A stretch of 64,000 nt of DNA from Pelecanus crispus. Taxonomy: Eukaryota; Chordata; Aves; Pelecaniformes; Pelecanidae. This document shows, piece after piece, positions 34,701 to 49,574 of this stretch. Position numbers and translations under genes: made by a program. The DNA is taken from assembly GCF_030463565.1 (NCBI RefSeq), contig NC_134643.1:166368491-166432490 (forward strand), in the 5' to 3' direction. Below the pieces are notes generated by a model. That model searched no databases, had not been told where the DNA came from, and saw only the letters and a list, made by a program, of their open reading frames with translations. Position 1 is the first letter of the stretch; each line of letters opens with the position of its first letter.

Positions 34701-37700
34701 CGAACATACCATCCAGGGCAGGTTTCCATTAGGCTCAGGAGGCAAATGGCAACAGGCGTGGAAGGCTGTAGATGAGACAAAATGTCTCATAAGGTTTTGT
34801 CACTCTCGCATGGCATTGGCTGGATATAAGTACGCCTTTTTTTCTTTCTCCCAGGTCCTAAACTGACACAAAGCTCAAACCAGGAGAAAGGTAGAACGAT
34901 GAGCATTCGTAGAACGCATGTTACAGCTGGGGCTTCTTTCACTGTCTTTTCCCAGTATGTATGTATATAGCAACACATGCATGCTGTATGCAGATATAAC
35001 ATCAGCCAGGTCTCTGTGCCAGTAACTGGTATGGGAGAGCTGCGCTGCCTTCCTAGAAGGAGCTCTCGCTCATCCTCGTCCCAACCCACAGGTGATGGGC
35101 GCACACGCTTTTGCCCTATCTTGTGTTCAGAAGTTACCTTTAAGCTCTCTTTCACAAATTAATTACTTTCAAACATATCCATCATAGGGTCAGAGCCTGC
35201 AGGTGAAATCAGGGAGTCCAGGTGAATGTTATTCCTCTCCTCCCCTTTTGTTTTTTCCTGCTCGCAATACTCCTTTTCAAGTTTGGAAATTAAAGTTATT
35301 TTCCTGCCAATGTTTTCTGCTTCCATGTGGCAAACATTTCTCTTTCCAGTGGAGCAGGAGCCAACATGGCTGCCTCAAGCGTGCATCGGTTTTGTGTATC
35401 CTGTCAACTCTTTATCCGAGACAAAGTGAACAGTCCTGAGATCTGTTCTGCCGCCCCCAATCCACTTGTGTGTCACCCCTCAGGTTTTTTGCCTCAGTTT
35501 CATCATCCGTGAACCAGAGGCAAAGTACTGGCTATTTTTTTTTTCTCATAAATACAATTTTGAGGACATTGCTGATTTTGTTTGAACTATGAAATCTTTT
35601 CCAACCTTTCCTTGTACCTTTTCAAGCCAGAATATACTAAAAAATGTGACTTAACATCCAAAGCACGGACTTCCACAGGATCGTGTCCTGGTGACTGCTC
35701 ATCTTATTTGCTCAGGTCACAGATAAATGGATAGTTTGTCCTAATTGTTAGTTTTGCACAATTTTTCTAAGGAACCTCGTCCTTACAAAATACAGATGAC
35801 TGTGCAGGGTCTGAGACAGTGCAACCGGCTGGAGTATCTCGTTGTCCTTCACAGATGGAGGAGGTGAGTGGGCTGTAGAAGTACATTAGAGGTGTCAGTG
35901 CATGCCTGGCTTGCTCTTCTCCTTTTCATTAGGCATTAGATAGGATTCCTGGCTTGATGGCCACTACCCATCCTGAACTACAATGGTTGGTTTTAGATAA
36001 GAAAAGCATGAAACATAAGGGAAAAGAGATTCAAGACAGGCAACAGTATTTTGTCAGTGCATCTTAAATATTCCTGTTAGTTGTTCTTGCTATATTTACA
36101 TTCTTTCATATATGTACATGTATAAAATCAACAAGTATAGTAGTTGTATCTGCTTTTTAATGTGTAGGGCTATGCACCACTTCTGGATAAAATCCATGGT
36201 TGTGGATGAAACTTGTCTTGAAACATATGTATTCTGTCTCTTTGCCACAGAGAAGTCCCAATCCATGGGAACTTGAGTAATGAACTGGTGATTAATTCAT
36301 GTTTTCTGTCATATTTCTGCTTGCATCTATTAAGGGGGTTTCTTATGGAGTCAGTAGCTCTAGATCCTAAGGGAGTGTCTCAGGTTGTTTTTCTCTCCCT
36401 TTTGCTTTGTTTTCATATTGTGTCCTCCGGAGAAGAACAAGTCTAATATTGTCCATGTACTCTTCCTTTTTCACATAGTATGAGCATTGTGGCCTCTGCT
36501 GAATAGTCTTTAGCTATTTCTAAGGATGCAGAAAAAACCCCCTCTTTGCCTCACATGAATACGTCTTGGAAAACTAGACCTTAAATATGGTTTGGGTTTT
36601 GCAAGCATTGAATCAGGTGGTCATGGGTGGATTTTTGCATGCGAAGTTAAAATAGATGTAAAATGAAACAGAAATTCAGCTCATAGCACAGGCTAAGTGC
36701 CAGCTTCCAAAACCTGTGTTTCAGGGTATGTTTTAAGTTTCGCTTCAGTCTTCATGATGCCGTTGTTTACTGTGTTGTCAACAGACTTTTGCTTCTGCTA
36801 TACTTCTGCCCTTACGATACATGTATTGATGACTGCTTAACTCTTGCCAGAGCGTGTCTGCCATATTGTGAATAAATTGCAGCTTGAAGTTGCCACTTTT
36901 TTCTCTCATTGAGGAATCACTGTTGTATTTATTATGGTGTTGCTATGGTTCTACCATGATGGACTTTGAGTATGATTCTGTTACTCTCAGCAGTTACACA
37001 GAAAAATGATGGTGCCTTGTCCTCTGATCTGCTACCTATAAATCAAACAATATGATTTGATATATAGTTAGTCAGATAACTGCCAAAGACATATGCCAGT
37101 TGGGACAAGCCCAAAATGATGTTGAAAAATAGCAGACAAACCCATGGTCAGACATATCACTCAGGGCAGAATGCGCCCCTGCAACTCTATTCAAATAAAT
37201 CCACCAATGCCTCCAAAAGTGGCTGCTGCTTCATATCTGCCCTCTTCTTTTGGGGCTATGTTTCTTTCTGTCGCTGTATTAGACACCATAACCTAGCACT
37301 GGTCCCCAGAACCACAGAGGTTTGTGCTGTGGCCAGCTGGGGTCTTGGATCAGCTGCACTGCAGCTTTCCATCAGCCGTATGCTGGCGGGGCGGGGATGG
37401 AGGTGAGTCCAGAAACCGGCAGCCAGTGGGTGCAGCACAAGGGCAAAGGCTGGGACGGGTGGTGAGGACCCAGGAGATTTTGTTTTTACAGCAGGTTGCA
37501 GGGAAAGGATGAGGCAATGAAGGGAATGAAAGGACGGGTCAAAACTAGACAGCCTGGGTGTCTTTTCTAAACCTTTCAGCAAGTAGTGTGGGATGCGCGC
37601 CTTGGCTGCTAGCCGGAGCCGAGTAGCTCAGAAAAGTCCACCAAGAGGCAAGGGACAGGAATGAATGCAAGCCATCCTACGCTGACCTTGAGCTCTGACT

Positions 37701-40700
37701 GAAGCCAGGTGGTCATTTTTGCAGTCCTTACCCAAGCCAGACCCTCCTTGGACCAGCGAGACTTTGGCCTCTGTGCGGGCTGCAGATCTGGGGCTCTGAC
37801 ATACCCTGTGGTGGCGGATTCCTGCAGAAAGCTGCTGCTGTGAGGCCATCGCTTGGGGCTTCACCAGGAGAGAGTGAGTATGGGGGGGAAGGGACGTTTC
37901 CAAATGAGAAATAGATTTTTTTTTTTTTTTTAAATGAGTGATTTGTTGGCTTCAGGCAAATGGCAGAAGGTTTTACTGAAAAGGCTTCTTTATGGGATTG
38001 TGGTTTTGCTTGGGGTAGCTGAGAGAAGTCTGTAAACCCCAGGAGCTCAAGGAGTTTGACAGGTTTGACAGGCCTTCCTGCTACTTAAGAACAGGAGGCT
38101 GGAGCGAGTGTTCCCGAGATCACCTCCCTGTTTTCCGTCAAAGTATGCTGGCAAGCCAGAGGAAGAGAGAAGCTGGGTTTTTTTCCCATTTTATTTTTTT
38201 TTATTTAAAGACAATCTTAGACATTTGCATTTCTGGATCTTTTAAACTTTGTATTTTCTGGGCTCCCCTCAATCTGAAATTCCTGTCAGCCTTTCTGGGC
38301 TTTGGATTAGACGCTCCCACAGAGCCCTGAGGACCTTGAAATTGGTACAGCAATAATAATTAGAGACAATAAGGGAGTCACACCAAAGGCTGGTGTACAT
38401 CACCTCTAAAGAACATGCCAGCTCTAAAAAGCAGCGCTCTCATGGACCACAATACTCCCATCATCCCTTCTTGTGTCCACTTGCCTCACTGTGCTTTGCA
38501 CGCTGCCCTGGCCCAAAGTGAAAGGCAGATGAGAAAATAATGACAATGAAAATGAAAATAATGAAAATCAAAATGACTGTAGAGCTGCAGCTGTGTCATG
38601 TGAAATGATAGTAAGGGCTGCAGCTGCTGGTGCTGACAGGGTGAAGAGTCCTCTTTACTCTCCCTGGGTCAATCTATGCCTACACACCACCCCTGATTTT
38701 ACTCAGTAAGGGGAGCGAGCGCTTCTCATAAACATCACATACTTCCCGAGTTTGCAAAGCGAAGGGCTTGGATTTCTGCTGCAGCAGCAGTGGCTGCTGC
38801 AATACTCAAACCATCGCTGGTCAGAGAGCTGTTGTGGTGCCTGAGCCGGGGGTCACTGCCCTGGGCATGTGGCAGAGGGAAAGCCTGGAAAGAATCAGTA
38901 ATTCATGAGAAATGTACACATAAGGAGGAATTTCCTATTTCTTTGAATGACGGTAATTTAATTTAAAAGGAAATCCATTGACAACTTCCTAGGAAATAAA
39001 TGCCTTTTTGTAAATCTCTGTGGTGCAAAGGTGCTTAGCTGAAAATCAGCTGAATTCTTCTTACCCTGATTTTTAATCTTGCCTTAGTTCCTAACCCAGC
39101 CTAAAGCTTGGGAAACTGAAATCAGCTCTGACAACATGAACAGGCTGCTTAGGGCAGAACAAACCCAAGAGATTAAGTTAAACTTGCCAGCTGAAGCAAG
39201 CTTTTGAGCTTTATCAAACATGCAAGCTGGAGAAAACTCCGGAGCCGACATGTGATCCTGCTAATATCTGAGCCCACTAAATCTTCTAGCTGCAAGGAGC
39301 TCCTCAGACCTGGGGAAGTCTCCTACCTCCTGAAGAGAAGGAGCAGCTTAGCTCTGGAGGCCAGCCTTGTAATTCCTTAGCCTTATCCCTGGCAGCACCT
39401 GACCAACCCACCTTATCCAGCTGACCCAGCCTGGAGGCTTGCGGGCAAGCCACTTTATTCAGCACCAGCTTAAAAAATAGAAATGACAATCCCAGAGGCA
39501 AGGCACCAGAGCAGGCTAGCTGGACTGAGAAAGAAAAGCAAGCCCTCCAGTGTAAACCCTGTAGCTCTCTTCTACTTTTCTCTCTTTTTTTTTTCATCTT
39601 ATTGAGGTCTTTTAATACAAACAATGTATTTCAGCCATTTCATTCTCATATAAAGCCAGTTCCTGGTTCTCTGTGCTCACCGTGGTGGACTATGTCCTAC
39701 CATTCTCAAGTATTTTCATGGAACAAGTATTTCTTCCCCCCTTTCTGGATAGAGAGTCATGAAACTTTGGGGCTTCTTCCACGCCGCCTGGCCACTTTGC
39801 TGGTTTCTTTGTGCACGTCGATAATATAGCCTCATCCTTTGTGTGCTACTATTCAATTAGGGTAATGACTGCAAGCCCCAAATGACTATGCTAGGACTGT
39901 GCAAACATGGTAGGAGGTGACCTGTGTACCAGAATGCATCATCTAAATAGACAAGACAGAGGAAATACTAATATTCCAGCTGCATAAAGAGGAATTGAGG
40001 TACCCCGAGTTTACGAGAGATTTCCACATAGGAAGTGTGTGCTAGATCCAAAAATTCAGTTTGATCCTACCTCGTGCTTTGCCACCTTGTGGTTCTCTCT
40101 CTGACTAGCTTTTCTCTCTGTGGGATTAAATGTGACCTCCCAAGTCTCCTCCTTATAGGTGCAGATCAACCAGGGGGACTAGAGAAGTTATCACCACAAT
40201 TCACAACTTTCTCACCGTGAGTGCAGACCCGATGACGCACGGGCTCTGAGTTGCAGCTAGCTGCCAAACTCTCTCTCTTTGCATAATCATCTGCATCTCA
40301 TCCTACAAATGAAAACCAGCGCGTCCTTCAGATACCTCAGTCATTAAACAGTTGTTAGAACCATATGAAACCCTTCAGGAGCCGCGGGAATTTCCCTATA
40401 GCTCCCAGTCTGGGATTTGGGGTGCGCCTCCCCCCGTAGTCCACACTCCCAAAGCATCCCTGCGCCGGTGACTGCCCTTTGCTTGAGTAAGGGATGTCCA
40501 ACACAGCCTTTCAGTTTGAACTCAGCTCCCACTCCACAAGTCATTTTTATTTTACTGGGGTACCAGTGAAGCTGTAGCTCAGTAACTGATGTTAAGAGGA
40601 ACTTTTAACACCTCAACAGCAAATGGAGGAGAGTGTTTCCCATTAGTGGCTGAGGAAGTAGTGCTGCTGTAACTTCAGCCTTGAAAGCTAATGAAGCTCA

Positions 40701-43700
40701 GATTGTGGCCATGGCCTTTGATGTAGAGATGCCTGAGGTCAGTGTAGCTTTCAGAGGTGCCAGTGCTATGCTATGTCACCGCATTCGTCTGGTCGAGGGC
40801 CCAATAACTCTAATCCTGTAATCATGTTTCTGTAAGCAACAGCATTTATTGTGCAGATAGTGGGGGAGAGCTGCAGTGGTAATTAAATCAGGGATACGCT
40901 ATAGAGGAGAAGCTAATCCAACCCTGTAATATCATTTCTAGTAGAGGAAGTTACAGCCAACTACGTCAGTAAATAAGGAGCAAAATACCAGAATCAGTTT
41001 AGGGACAGAGTGCAGGGATAAAAAAAATGCCTTGTTTGGCCATCTAATCCATCTCCCTGCCAGTACCCTCATTCTGTTAGGAGAGTGATGTTAACGCGCC
41101 GGCAAAAGTCAGGAAATTCAAAGCCGTGCCTTGATACTTCATCTTTGGCTCCCACTAATACAAGGCGGGGTAAAAGCACCCGCTCATGAGTTCGGCACCC
41201 TTAGCTTTGAATTTAATTCCTTCTCTTGGATTGTTTCACAACCTTAGGCCAGATACTACATATTTTACGTCTTCTAATGTAGGCTGTTGTCTCCCAGGTA
41301 CACGTGCACTGTCAGAGGAACACGATGGCATATTCCACTCTAGTGGGGGACAATACACATATACGTGTAAACATGGTTCATCCAGGAGATGAGGAGAGCC
41401 TCCAACAAGCTGTTCTGTTGTACTAATTAGTACGTGTTCAGACATTGCTGTTATTTTATTTCTTACAATCCACTGATCTCCATTATAGATACATCTCTTC
41501 TTATGTATATCTTTTTAAATCAGAGCTCTTTTATATTATATAAGCACTAGATATTAAAAAACCCCCACTACTTTAAAAAGGAGAAATGAATAGTAGTACT
41601 TTGTACCCCTTTTCTATGTGGATATCTCTAACTTTGGTGGGGGTTCTGTGTGCAAAATGGACGCAGAATTGGTTATGAAGGATCCATTCTATGTATCAAG
41701 GAAGAATGAAAATTGCTTCTTTAAAGAAAATCTGATGGCAAACTGCAGACTTCAGTTGTACTATGCACAAATGCATGCATGCACGTGTATATAGTATGTA
41801 TGTATATATATAAAAATATACATACACAAACCCTTTTCCTTTAGCTCAGTGCCTGAAAGTTCCTTTGTGGGCATCCTGATTCTTGATATATTATTTGTAA
41901 ACAGAGGGCCAGGGGACTGGAGTATTTCCTTGACTTCAATGGATGATGAGGCCTCAAGCTGTGAACTCAGATTGGGACCTCTAAGTATCCTGCTGCTACC
42001 TAACAGCTTGCTGAAAAATGACATAATTTGTGACATCAGCAATATGCTGCTTTAATAGAGGTTTGTAAAACAGTTTCCACCCTCATGTGTCAGGACAAAA
42101 CCACCTATCCCCACTAAAGCCGAGGCAGCCCCCTCCTGTATTCCTCATGCCCCTTGCACCCTTTGTACTTCTTAGGTATATGTTGCTATAAAGTCCCAAT
42201 ATCCAAAGAGCGATAGGAAATTGTTTGGTAATATCTGCGTGAGAACTCCCGCCCTATCGGTGCCAGGGAAGATGTCACTTCTGGAGAACGGTGGCTGCCA
42301 GCGGGAGGTTCAGCAATGCAGATTTTAATGCGGAGATTTAATTTCAAATACAATTCACAGTTTGTACGTGGTTGAAAAATGTTTATTACCACCTGGATGT
42401 TCAGGACGCTGTTTTGGAGGAAATAAATTTCAATTTGGACAATGCCTTGTCATTTGAATTGATGCCTTTAAAGCATTTCACAGCTCTGCAAACAAGGTGT
42501 TTTATACAATTCTAATAGTAACAGCAGAGAACACACCAATTTAAAAATCATCCAAAATAATACCGAAAAAATAACTGACAGACTTGGATAACAGGACACT
42601 AGCCTGAAATTGATTTAAATGCAAGAGTTTTAATGATTTTTGCAAATGCTCCGTTCTATAATACAATGAGAAAAGAATGATTTGCCTCCTGGAAATTATA
42701 GTGCATCTGGGGTAAATTTATTTTAAAATAAGATACAAACTAAAAAAAAAAAAAAGTTTTAAAGGATATAAACATTGTCAGAACCTGAACAGCAGTAGGA
42801 GGAGTGTGCCTTAACATGAAAGAGTTGGCGCTCTGGATTCATTGCTGCGTCGCCGAGAGACAAAATGAAATCGGTACCTGTTAGGAAACACACCTTGGGT
42901 GTCACGACTGCCCGGTGGCAGCTTCAGCATCTACTGGGATTTGGCGGGAAGGAGGTTTGACACACGCATGGGAGGGCTCCTTCACACATGGCTCCTTATA
43001 AATGGTAAGGGAAAGCATTTCAGGAGACAGACCACCTCCGCAAGTGAACGCGTGGTGGATGAGGCAGTGTACCTGCCTCTTCAGAAGACCGTACCTTGGG
43101 CTTTCCAGTCCACCACAGTCTGCTCCCTGAGGCAAAGGGGCACCAAAATAAGAAGAATGTTGAAGTCAGGAAGGTTCCATGTGAAAATACAGAGACTTCT
43201 TCGTCTCTCTAAATAGCAGTGTTGTAGGCCTTCCTCACCAAAGGAAAGAAAGAAAAAGGTATTTTTCAAGGGGGGAAATGGTCCCTTGGTGTAGATGTTG
43301 AGGCAGAAGGCAAGGACAGCTTGACAAAATGTAGAGGGAGGAAAGTGAGTTTCCTATTCTTCCCTTGTTCATTTCCTAAGGTTCCTCTTCCCCCCACACA
43401 CCTTTTTTGTTGCATCTCTGTACATTTTATAGCATCCAAAAAATGACTAGAAAAGATCAGGGTTCACCTAGTCCACCCCCCTCATGAAGGCCCTGCAGCA
43501 GATGCTTACCTAGCCTGCTCTAAGGAAACTTCCCTTTAGTGACTTACCTCATTGTGCAACCAGTCTTCAATTAGATACCCTTTTTGTTTTACAAATAGTG
43601 AAGGTGTTCACACTTTCCTTTCCTGCAAATTAAGCTGATTTCTGCCTATCCTTCTGCCTACGGAGGTGGAGAACAAGGAATGACTCCACTGCAGAGTATG

Positions 43701-46700
43701 AGAGGACAGGCATGCATCTGTCCTCTCCATCCCCATGACTCAGCCATTTCTCAGCCACTCTCCACCAGTATTTCCCCACCCCTTAGGCCACCTCTCTGTT
43801 AACATTTGCTCTCCAACTTGTGGTCCATGTCCACCTACTCTTACTTGTAGCCATCTCTTTGTTCAGGTCGGTAACTGGATGCACTGGAGGAGAAGTAGCG
43901 TAAGGGCTTCCACAGACAGCTCTGGAGAGAAATCACCTTATTATGAGCTTTTACCACGGGAAGAGATGGTTTCTCAGATACTCCGGGGCTGAATGGGAAG
44001 TGTGCGTGGAGGGGGAACGGCAAAGGCAGAACTCAGTGGGTTCTGCCAGCTCCTCCTCAAATGCCATTGGGAGCCTGGGGGATGCAAAGATGATCACATT
44101 GAACCCGAAATGCAGTCGGTGGGCTTCAGCCTTGTCTTTACATCCGTGATAACAGAAACTAAATACGGCGGAGAAGCACAAAACAATTTCTGCTTTTGCC
44201 TGTAACACTGACTTATAACTAACCTCAGATCTCTGGTGATTGGCCTGGTTTTATGCGCATTGGCTGTGGCAGGAGGGAAAGCCCTGGCTTCTATTTTCAT
44301 ACTTGGTTCTCACATGAAATAATGGTGGGGGGGGGGGGGGGAGAGGAGGAAGGGGGGAAGATGCAGCTGCAAAAACAGTCAGTGAAACATAAAAATCCCT
44401 ATTGTTTTGTTGTAGTTCTCAGTGCCCTTCAACTGCTGGGCACAGACAAGGCCTCCCCCTGCTCAGGTTCAATACGCAGGGGAGCCTTGGGGCTCAGAGC
44501 TCCCTCCCTACTTTCCCTAAGCCTCGCCGTCAATTGTGCTTTTGTTCACGAAAAAAAATTTAGCCCAATGCATGCTAATTTATAGCCAGGGAAGCAATTA
44601 AAAAAAAGTTTATTATCCTTTCCCCCTCGCCTCTCAAATGGAGTGTTACAGCAGCAGGGTTTTTCGGTAAACTTGACACAAACTGATGTCAGTAAGGGGG
44701 GAGCAAGGCCAGGAACCGAGCACAGATCTTTACATCTCCCCTCCACATGGAATGGGACAGCCTTCCAGTTTTCTCCGTCTGCCTATACTTGGGAACTTGA
44801 GTGCTTCAGGAAAACCTAGGCACAAAGACACACTTATTTCCCTACGCTTTGACAGCAAACGTGCACTGTACACATCGCCCTCATGCACCCACTTTAACAA
44901 ATGCGAAACATTAAAGAAAGAATTGCCTAATATAGCTACAATGTAGAGACATATTTACATTTATTACTGAACTTACTGTGTGCCGTTTTCTGTAAATTTG
45001 GCATATCTTTAATATTCAACAAAACAGTAGACACCGATTAATCTGTATGGTGAAGTCAGTCCAGTTCACCTCTGGATTTTGTAACTCCTTGCAAAAATCT
45101 TAGAACTGCACCAATAGAGATTTTGCTGTTAGTACAGGACTGGCTTTTTCTTTCAGGAGGAACTGGGTTTTTTTCCAAGTTGATTGTAAAGAAAGCAATA
45201 GATGTCTCTACCTACTATATATTTTAGCATGGCACTGCCGTGGGGCAGGCAGGGATGGGCAGTCTCTGCAGGGTGAGCTCCTTCTGAGGCATCTGGTGGG
45301 CAGAGAACAGAGATCACGGCTCTTCCCTGCACTCTGACCAAGCACTACCAACCTGTGGGACCTTCTTAAACTGTAAAGTAAAAGATAAGCCCTTCAGTGA
45401 CAGCCCAAGTGCTGATGACTGAAGAGGGTGGAAGTGATTTTTGTTCTCCCACCTGTGCTCTCACCCAGCAATGCCAGCGATATAACCGGACAGCCCTTGC
45501 ACATTCTCTGCCACCGGTTTTGCCCTCAATTGCAAGTATTTAATTCCATATTATCCAACCATGAGCATCTTGGTGACAAAACAGGAGGCAGGGCTTTTAG
45601 TGATGGTCAGGTTTGCAGTGATACATGCACTACCGACTGCACCTGACCTGCAATTTTACGTAGGACAGGACAGGCAGAGTTAACGTGAAGCTTTTCCAGT
45701 GGCATCCCATAGTGTACCAGATCTGCACAAACCCTGCTATATATTAGGGACCACCGCAAAAGCAAGCCAGGAATGGTCAGGAATCAGGAAGGCTAGACCG
45801 GGTCTTCCCAGCAGCATGAACTTGTCTCCCATAAATTCTAAGCTATCGCAGGCATGTCTCACACAGGGACAAGGTTTTTACCTTCTGCAGGCTTCATTTT
45901 GGAGAATCCCTAACTGATGCATGTCCTTGATGTCACAACTTTAATAACATTAGCAGCGCTAGCAGAAATAGGAATACAATTACAAGCATAAGACCCAAAA
46001 CTAGTGGAGCCACAGTTTAAATTACAGAGGTCCAAGAAGGTAGCATAGGCATTTGGCACTCCCCGTTCTCACCAGGATGATCAGCTTCAAATGATGCCAG
46101 CAGGCAGCGGGCACCTACAACACCTTTAGGAATCGGGCTGCTTGTGTTTCTAAGGACATCATTCTGACCAGCACCTTACAGTATTGGCTTTGCTATCACA
46201 GATTTGGGAGCTTCTGACTTAATTTGGGAAGCAGTAACCCCAAATATAGTGAGGATATCTGATCTCTCCCCCGCTTGCTGCATGGGCACATGCAGGACTT
46301 TTCTGCTCTGCATCCCATTCCCTGCACCCCCGGACATGGGGAGGAAAGCCCCCCTCCTGTTCCCAGTGAGGGACACCCACTGCCTGGGGGGGTGGAGGGA
46401 GGCCTGGGGTGCACCGAGGAGCACAAGGAGACCCAGCGGGGACTGTGAGGGGGAAGGAAGGTGTGATGGAAACAGAGGGCACTCATTTCTTCGCTGGCCC
46501 TTGCAGGCACCGCTGGTGCCGGGCTGGTGTGTGCGTACCTCTCTGCAGGTGGCCTTTCCACAGCCACCCTGGTCCCAGCTGAAGGGGTGCTGTGGGCATG
46601 AGGGTGGCTGGAGGAGACCGTTCTGGTGGTGGTGTAAGGGCTGTGATGAAGGCACCCCTTCCTCCTTCCTCCTTCTCCCTTCCCCTTCCCTCCTTCCCCT

Positions 46701-46780
46701 TCTCTGTGGTGTCCAGGGCTCCTGGCAGCAGCCCACGTAGGCATGGGGCTGTCCCGGTCCCCGCAGGGCCAGGGGCTGCC
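31721..46780. other. Long intergenic stretch, no gene seen
   Basis: This is ordinary AT-moderate DNA with no recognised coding exon. Small features are trinucleotide units near 33325-33350, a poly-A near 33820, a poly-T at 37915-37932 and a G-run at 44328-44341. Two short pieces (41030-41100 and 43450-43530) faintly resemble old CR1 fragments but are too diverged to call. Confidence 0.5.
42290..42780. promoter_or_regulatory. Candidate conserved non-coding element
   Basis: An AT-rich island has GATTTAATTTCAAATAC, TTGAATTGATGCC, ATTGATTTAAATGCAAGAG and TTTTAATGATTTTTGCAAATG. This is a dense set of homeobox/POU-like cores with no coding potential. It is isolated in plain intergenic DNA. Confidence 0.3.
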
Positions 46781-46783
46781 CTG

Positions 46784-46840
46784 CATCCATCCATCCATCC
46801 ATCCATCCATCCATCCATCCATCCACCCACCCACCCACCC
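46784..46840. repeat. (CATC)n / (CACC)n tetranucleotide repeat
   Basis: About ten CATC units are followed by four CACC units. On the minus strand they produce a WMDG peptide repeat in open frames, which is an artefact. Confidence 0.95.
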
Positions 46841-47329
46841 GCGGCTGCAGCCTGGCAGCCCCCTGGCAGTGTGGGGTGCTGCGGGGGTCCCCTCCCACTG
46901 CCCCTGGCAGCTTCTCGACCCTGGGTTGGGGGGACCTCCCCGTTTCTGTCAGCGTGGCGGGTGGTGCAAATACCAGCACCCCAAAATGACCCGCAGCCCT
47001 GCCCACCCCGCTGGGGCACCGCGCCCCGGGGCTCCCCTCTGCTTTGGCTCCCAAGCCCTGGGGCACCGGGAAAAATAGAAAATAATATGCTGCCCTCACG
47101 GGCTTTTATTCCCTTCTCCCCCCTGCCCCTTTTTTTTTTTTTTTAATTTTTAAAATAGTAGTTAAAAAATAGCCCTGCCATGGAGCTTTGCCATGCTCTG
47201 AACCTGAGAGAGGTGAAGGTGGGAGAAGAGGGCTGGAGCGATCGGATGGGTGAAATGCAAAGTTGGGTTTGCTGGGGTTTTTTTTTGCCCCCACCCCCCA
47301 ATTCAAAATCAGAAATTATTGCCTGAGGA

Positions 47330-49420
47330 GCAGATACTCCATTTTATTGGCTCATAAAAAAAAAGTTTTCAAAGCCTAATTTCCACCAGATACATTTATT
47401 TTCCGTTGAAAGCAGAATTAAAACAATACGCGCGAGTAGGTGCCATTAAACCTAAGCCGTCTTTTGCTGTTAATCATGGGAGAGAATGATTACCAAAGTC
47501 AGTAAAGGAGCCCTGTGTTTTAAAGGCAAAAAATCCAGCTTTTAGGAGGAGTGAGCTCAGAGGAGGACTGAAGCAGCCCAAGAAACAAGGAGGGACCCTT
47601 CATAAGAGTTAAAATTCAGTGTCAGGTTACTTCTCGATATTTCAGGGAACATGCCGGTCCTGGAAGGGATTTGTGGTTGTGAAACGCATCCCTTGCTAAA
47701 ATACCGTTTGATGCTTGTGTCAAAGAGGAAACCAAAACAATCTTTGCCTTTTAAGCCCAGATTTCAAAACAAAACCAAAAGAAAAGAAGCAAACAAACAA
47801 AAAAAATTTAACCCAAACCAAAAACCCCTCTAAATTTCAAACTGCAGCTTTGAACAGCTTTCCCGGCGGTATTTGCTTCAAAGCTCACAGGCGCAGTGCC
47901 CCTGTGTTCCCGAGGTCTCCCTGCCCTCCCTTCCCCCGTTTCTGCTGCCTGGATGGTAGGTTCAGAAGCAAATGCCCTGCTAAATAATTGCTAGAATTTG
48001 AAAAAAAAAAAAAAAACAAAAAAAAAAAAGAGAGGGGAAAAAAAAAAAAAGAAGGGAAAATGCGCACCAGCATTCAGGTGCTAACCTACTTATTTGAAAG
48101 TAATTTATTTTCCATTTTGCCCGTTTCCCCCCTTTAAAACAGAACGCTGAAAGAAAGAATAAGTGCTTTAACATTTCAATGTTGTGCTCTGGTAATTACT
48201 TTTTCACTTTTCCCCTAAGTTCCAATGTGAAAACCTCACAGGGGGGTCTTTGCTGTAGCAGGGCTACAGTTCCCAATCCCAAGCGCAAGATCTGCAATTA
48301 CAAACCCATTCGGTGCCCTTCCCTATCATTAATATGCACAAAATCCTGCTGCTAATCTTATAATCTGTTTTGTTTCATCAATTGCTTGCCTAGCACCAGG
48401 CAGGAAAGAAAAAGAGAGGAAGAAAAAAAGAAAGAAAGAGGAGAAGAATAAAGCCGGGAAAAAAAAAAACCACCCCAAAAAACCCCCAACCCAAACCCCA
48501 AAACAACCAACATGGAAAGCTTCCTAAAGTAAACGAAAAAACCAAATAAATCGCATTTGATTTCTTAATAATGTGAAAATTATTAAGAGTGTTAAATGGA
48601 AGCAGGATTTTCCACTGGGGGGGGGGGGGGGGGGGAGCTGTGTGTGCGCGCCAGGGAAGTTTAAGGAGAAATCTGAATCTCTCCAACATTTTATTTGCAT
48701 GTTTGATTTCTCCGCGTCCGGGTCAGGAAATGAAGTTCCTTAAGCAGTCAGCTGCGGAAGGGAGACTTTGCTCCTTAACACTTCTGGAGAGCTTTTGAGC
48801 TTTTTGTTCTGTCCCGGTTGGAAGGGGGGAGCGGAGGGGGTGGTGGTGGTGGTGGGGGGTTGCGCCTCCGCCGCCCCCCGCCCTGCCCGCCGCGGCCGCG
48901 CAGCTCCCGCGGGCTCCTCACGCTTTGTCATTAAGACTTCAGTAAAACAATGAAGACATTATTTTTTAAAATCTTCTTCCCCCCCTCCCCGCCCCTCCGC
49001 GCGGTATTAAGGGAATAAAACAATCTACGCCACACGGGTCCTATTGAGATTAATGAAAAAATTATGCAAAAAAGAAAAAGAAAAAAAAAACCCTAAACCA
49101 AAACCACCCACCCACCCCCAGCTCCCCTATATCTCATAAATCTCATTTTTCGTTCCCTGCGCCAGGCCTTGCCTTGCCTTGCACCTGATGATTTATTAAC
49201 GTAATCTGCGGGGATAACTACACATGTGCCCAGCTCCGGCTTGTCCCAGCTCATCTTCTAAGTAATTGTTTCTCATTAGTTCTGATAATGTTTTAATAGT
49301 GTTACCCCTAATTTAGTCAGCCAAGAATTAATAACGGAGGGTGCCCTGAAACGAGGAGGGGAGGGGGGAGCTGCGAAGCGCAATCTAAGCAGGTAGTCTT
49401 TAATTAATCAGATTAGCCCG
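47330..49420. promoter_or_regulatory. Candidate regulatory block rich in homeobox and POU sites
   Basis: AT-rich islands are interspersed with A-rich tracts. Clear motifs are an exact octamer ATTTGCAT (48693-48700), TCTGGTAATTAC, CTATCATTAATATGCAC, TTCTTAATAATGTGAAAATTATTAAG (palindrome-like, about 48560-48586), ATGATTTATTAACGTAATC, AAGTAATTGTTTCTCATTAG and TTAATTAATCAGATTAGC. A G-run lies at 48619-48637. Short GC-rich parts occur at 48820-48915. No gene is seen. Enhancer function is inferred. Confidence 0.35.
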
Positions 49421-49574
49421 GCGGTCCCCGCGCTGTAAGGGATCACTCGGATGGGACCCGGGTGGAAAGGGGAGGGTGCTTGGTCCACGCTGCTCATCCC
49501 CAAACTCCGCGGGGGGGGGCCCTGCCGCCATCCCCCGCCCACCCCACCGGTGCCGCTGTGGCAGGGTCCCCACC

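Noticed and set aside
41030-43530. Two short pieces (41030-41100 and 43450-43530) resembling old CR1 fragments
   Set aside because: The likeness to CR1 phrases such as CTAGTCCA...CCC is too weak and short to support a call by eye.
46196-46834. Open frame with WMDG repeats on the minus strand
   Set aside because: It is the (CATC)n repeat read in a permissive frame.
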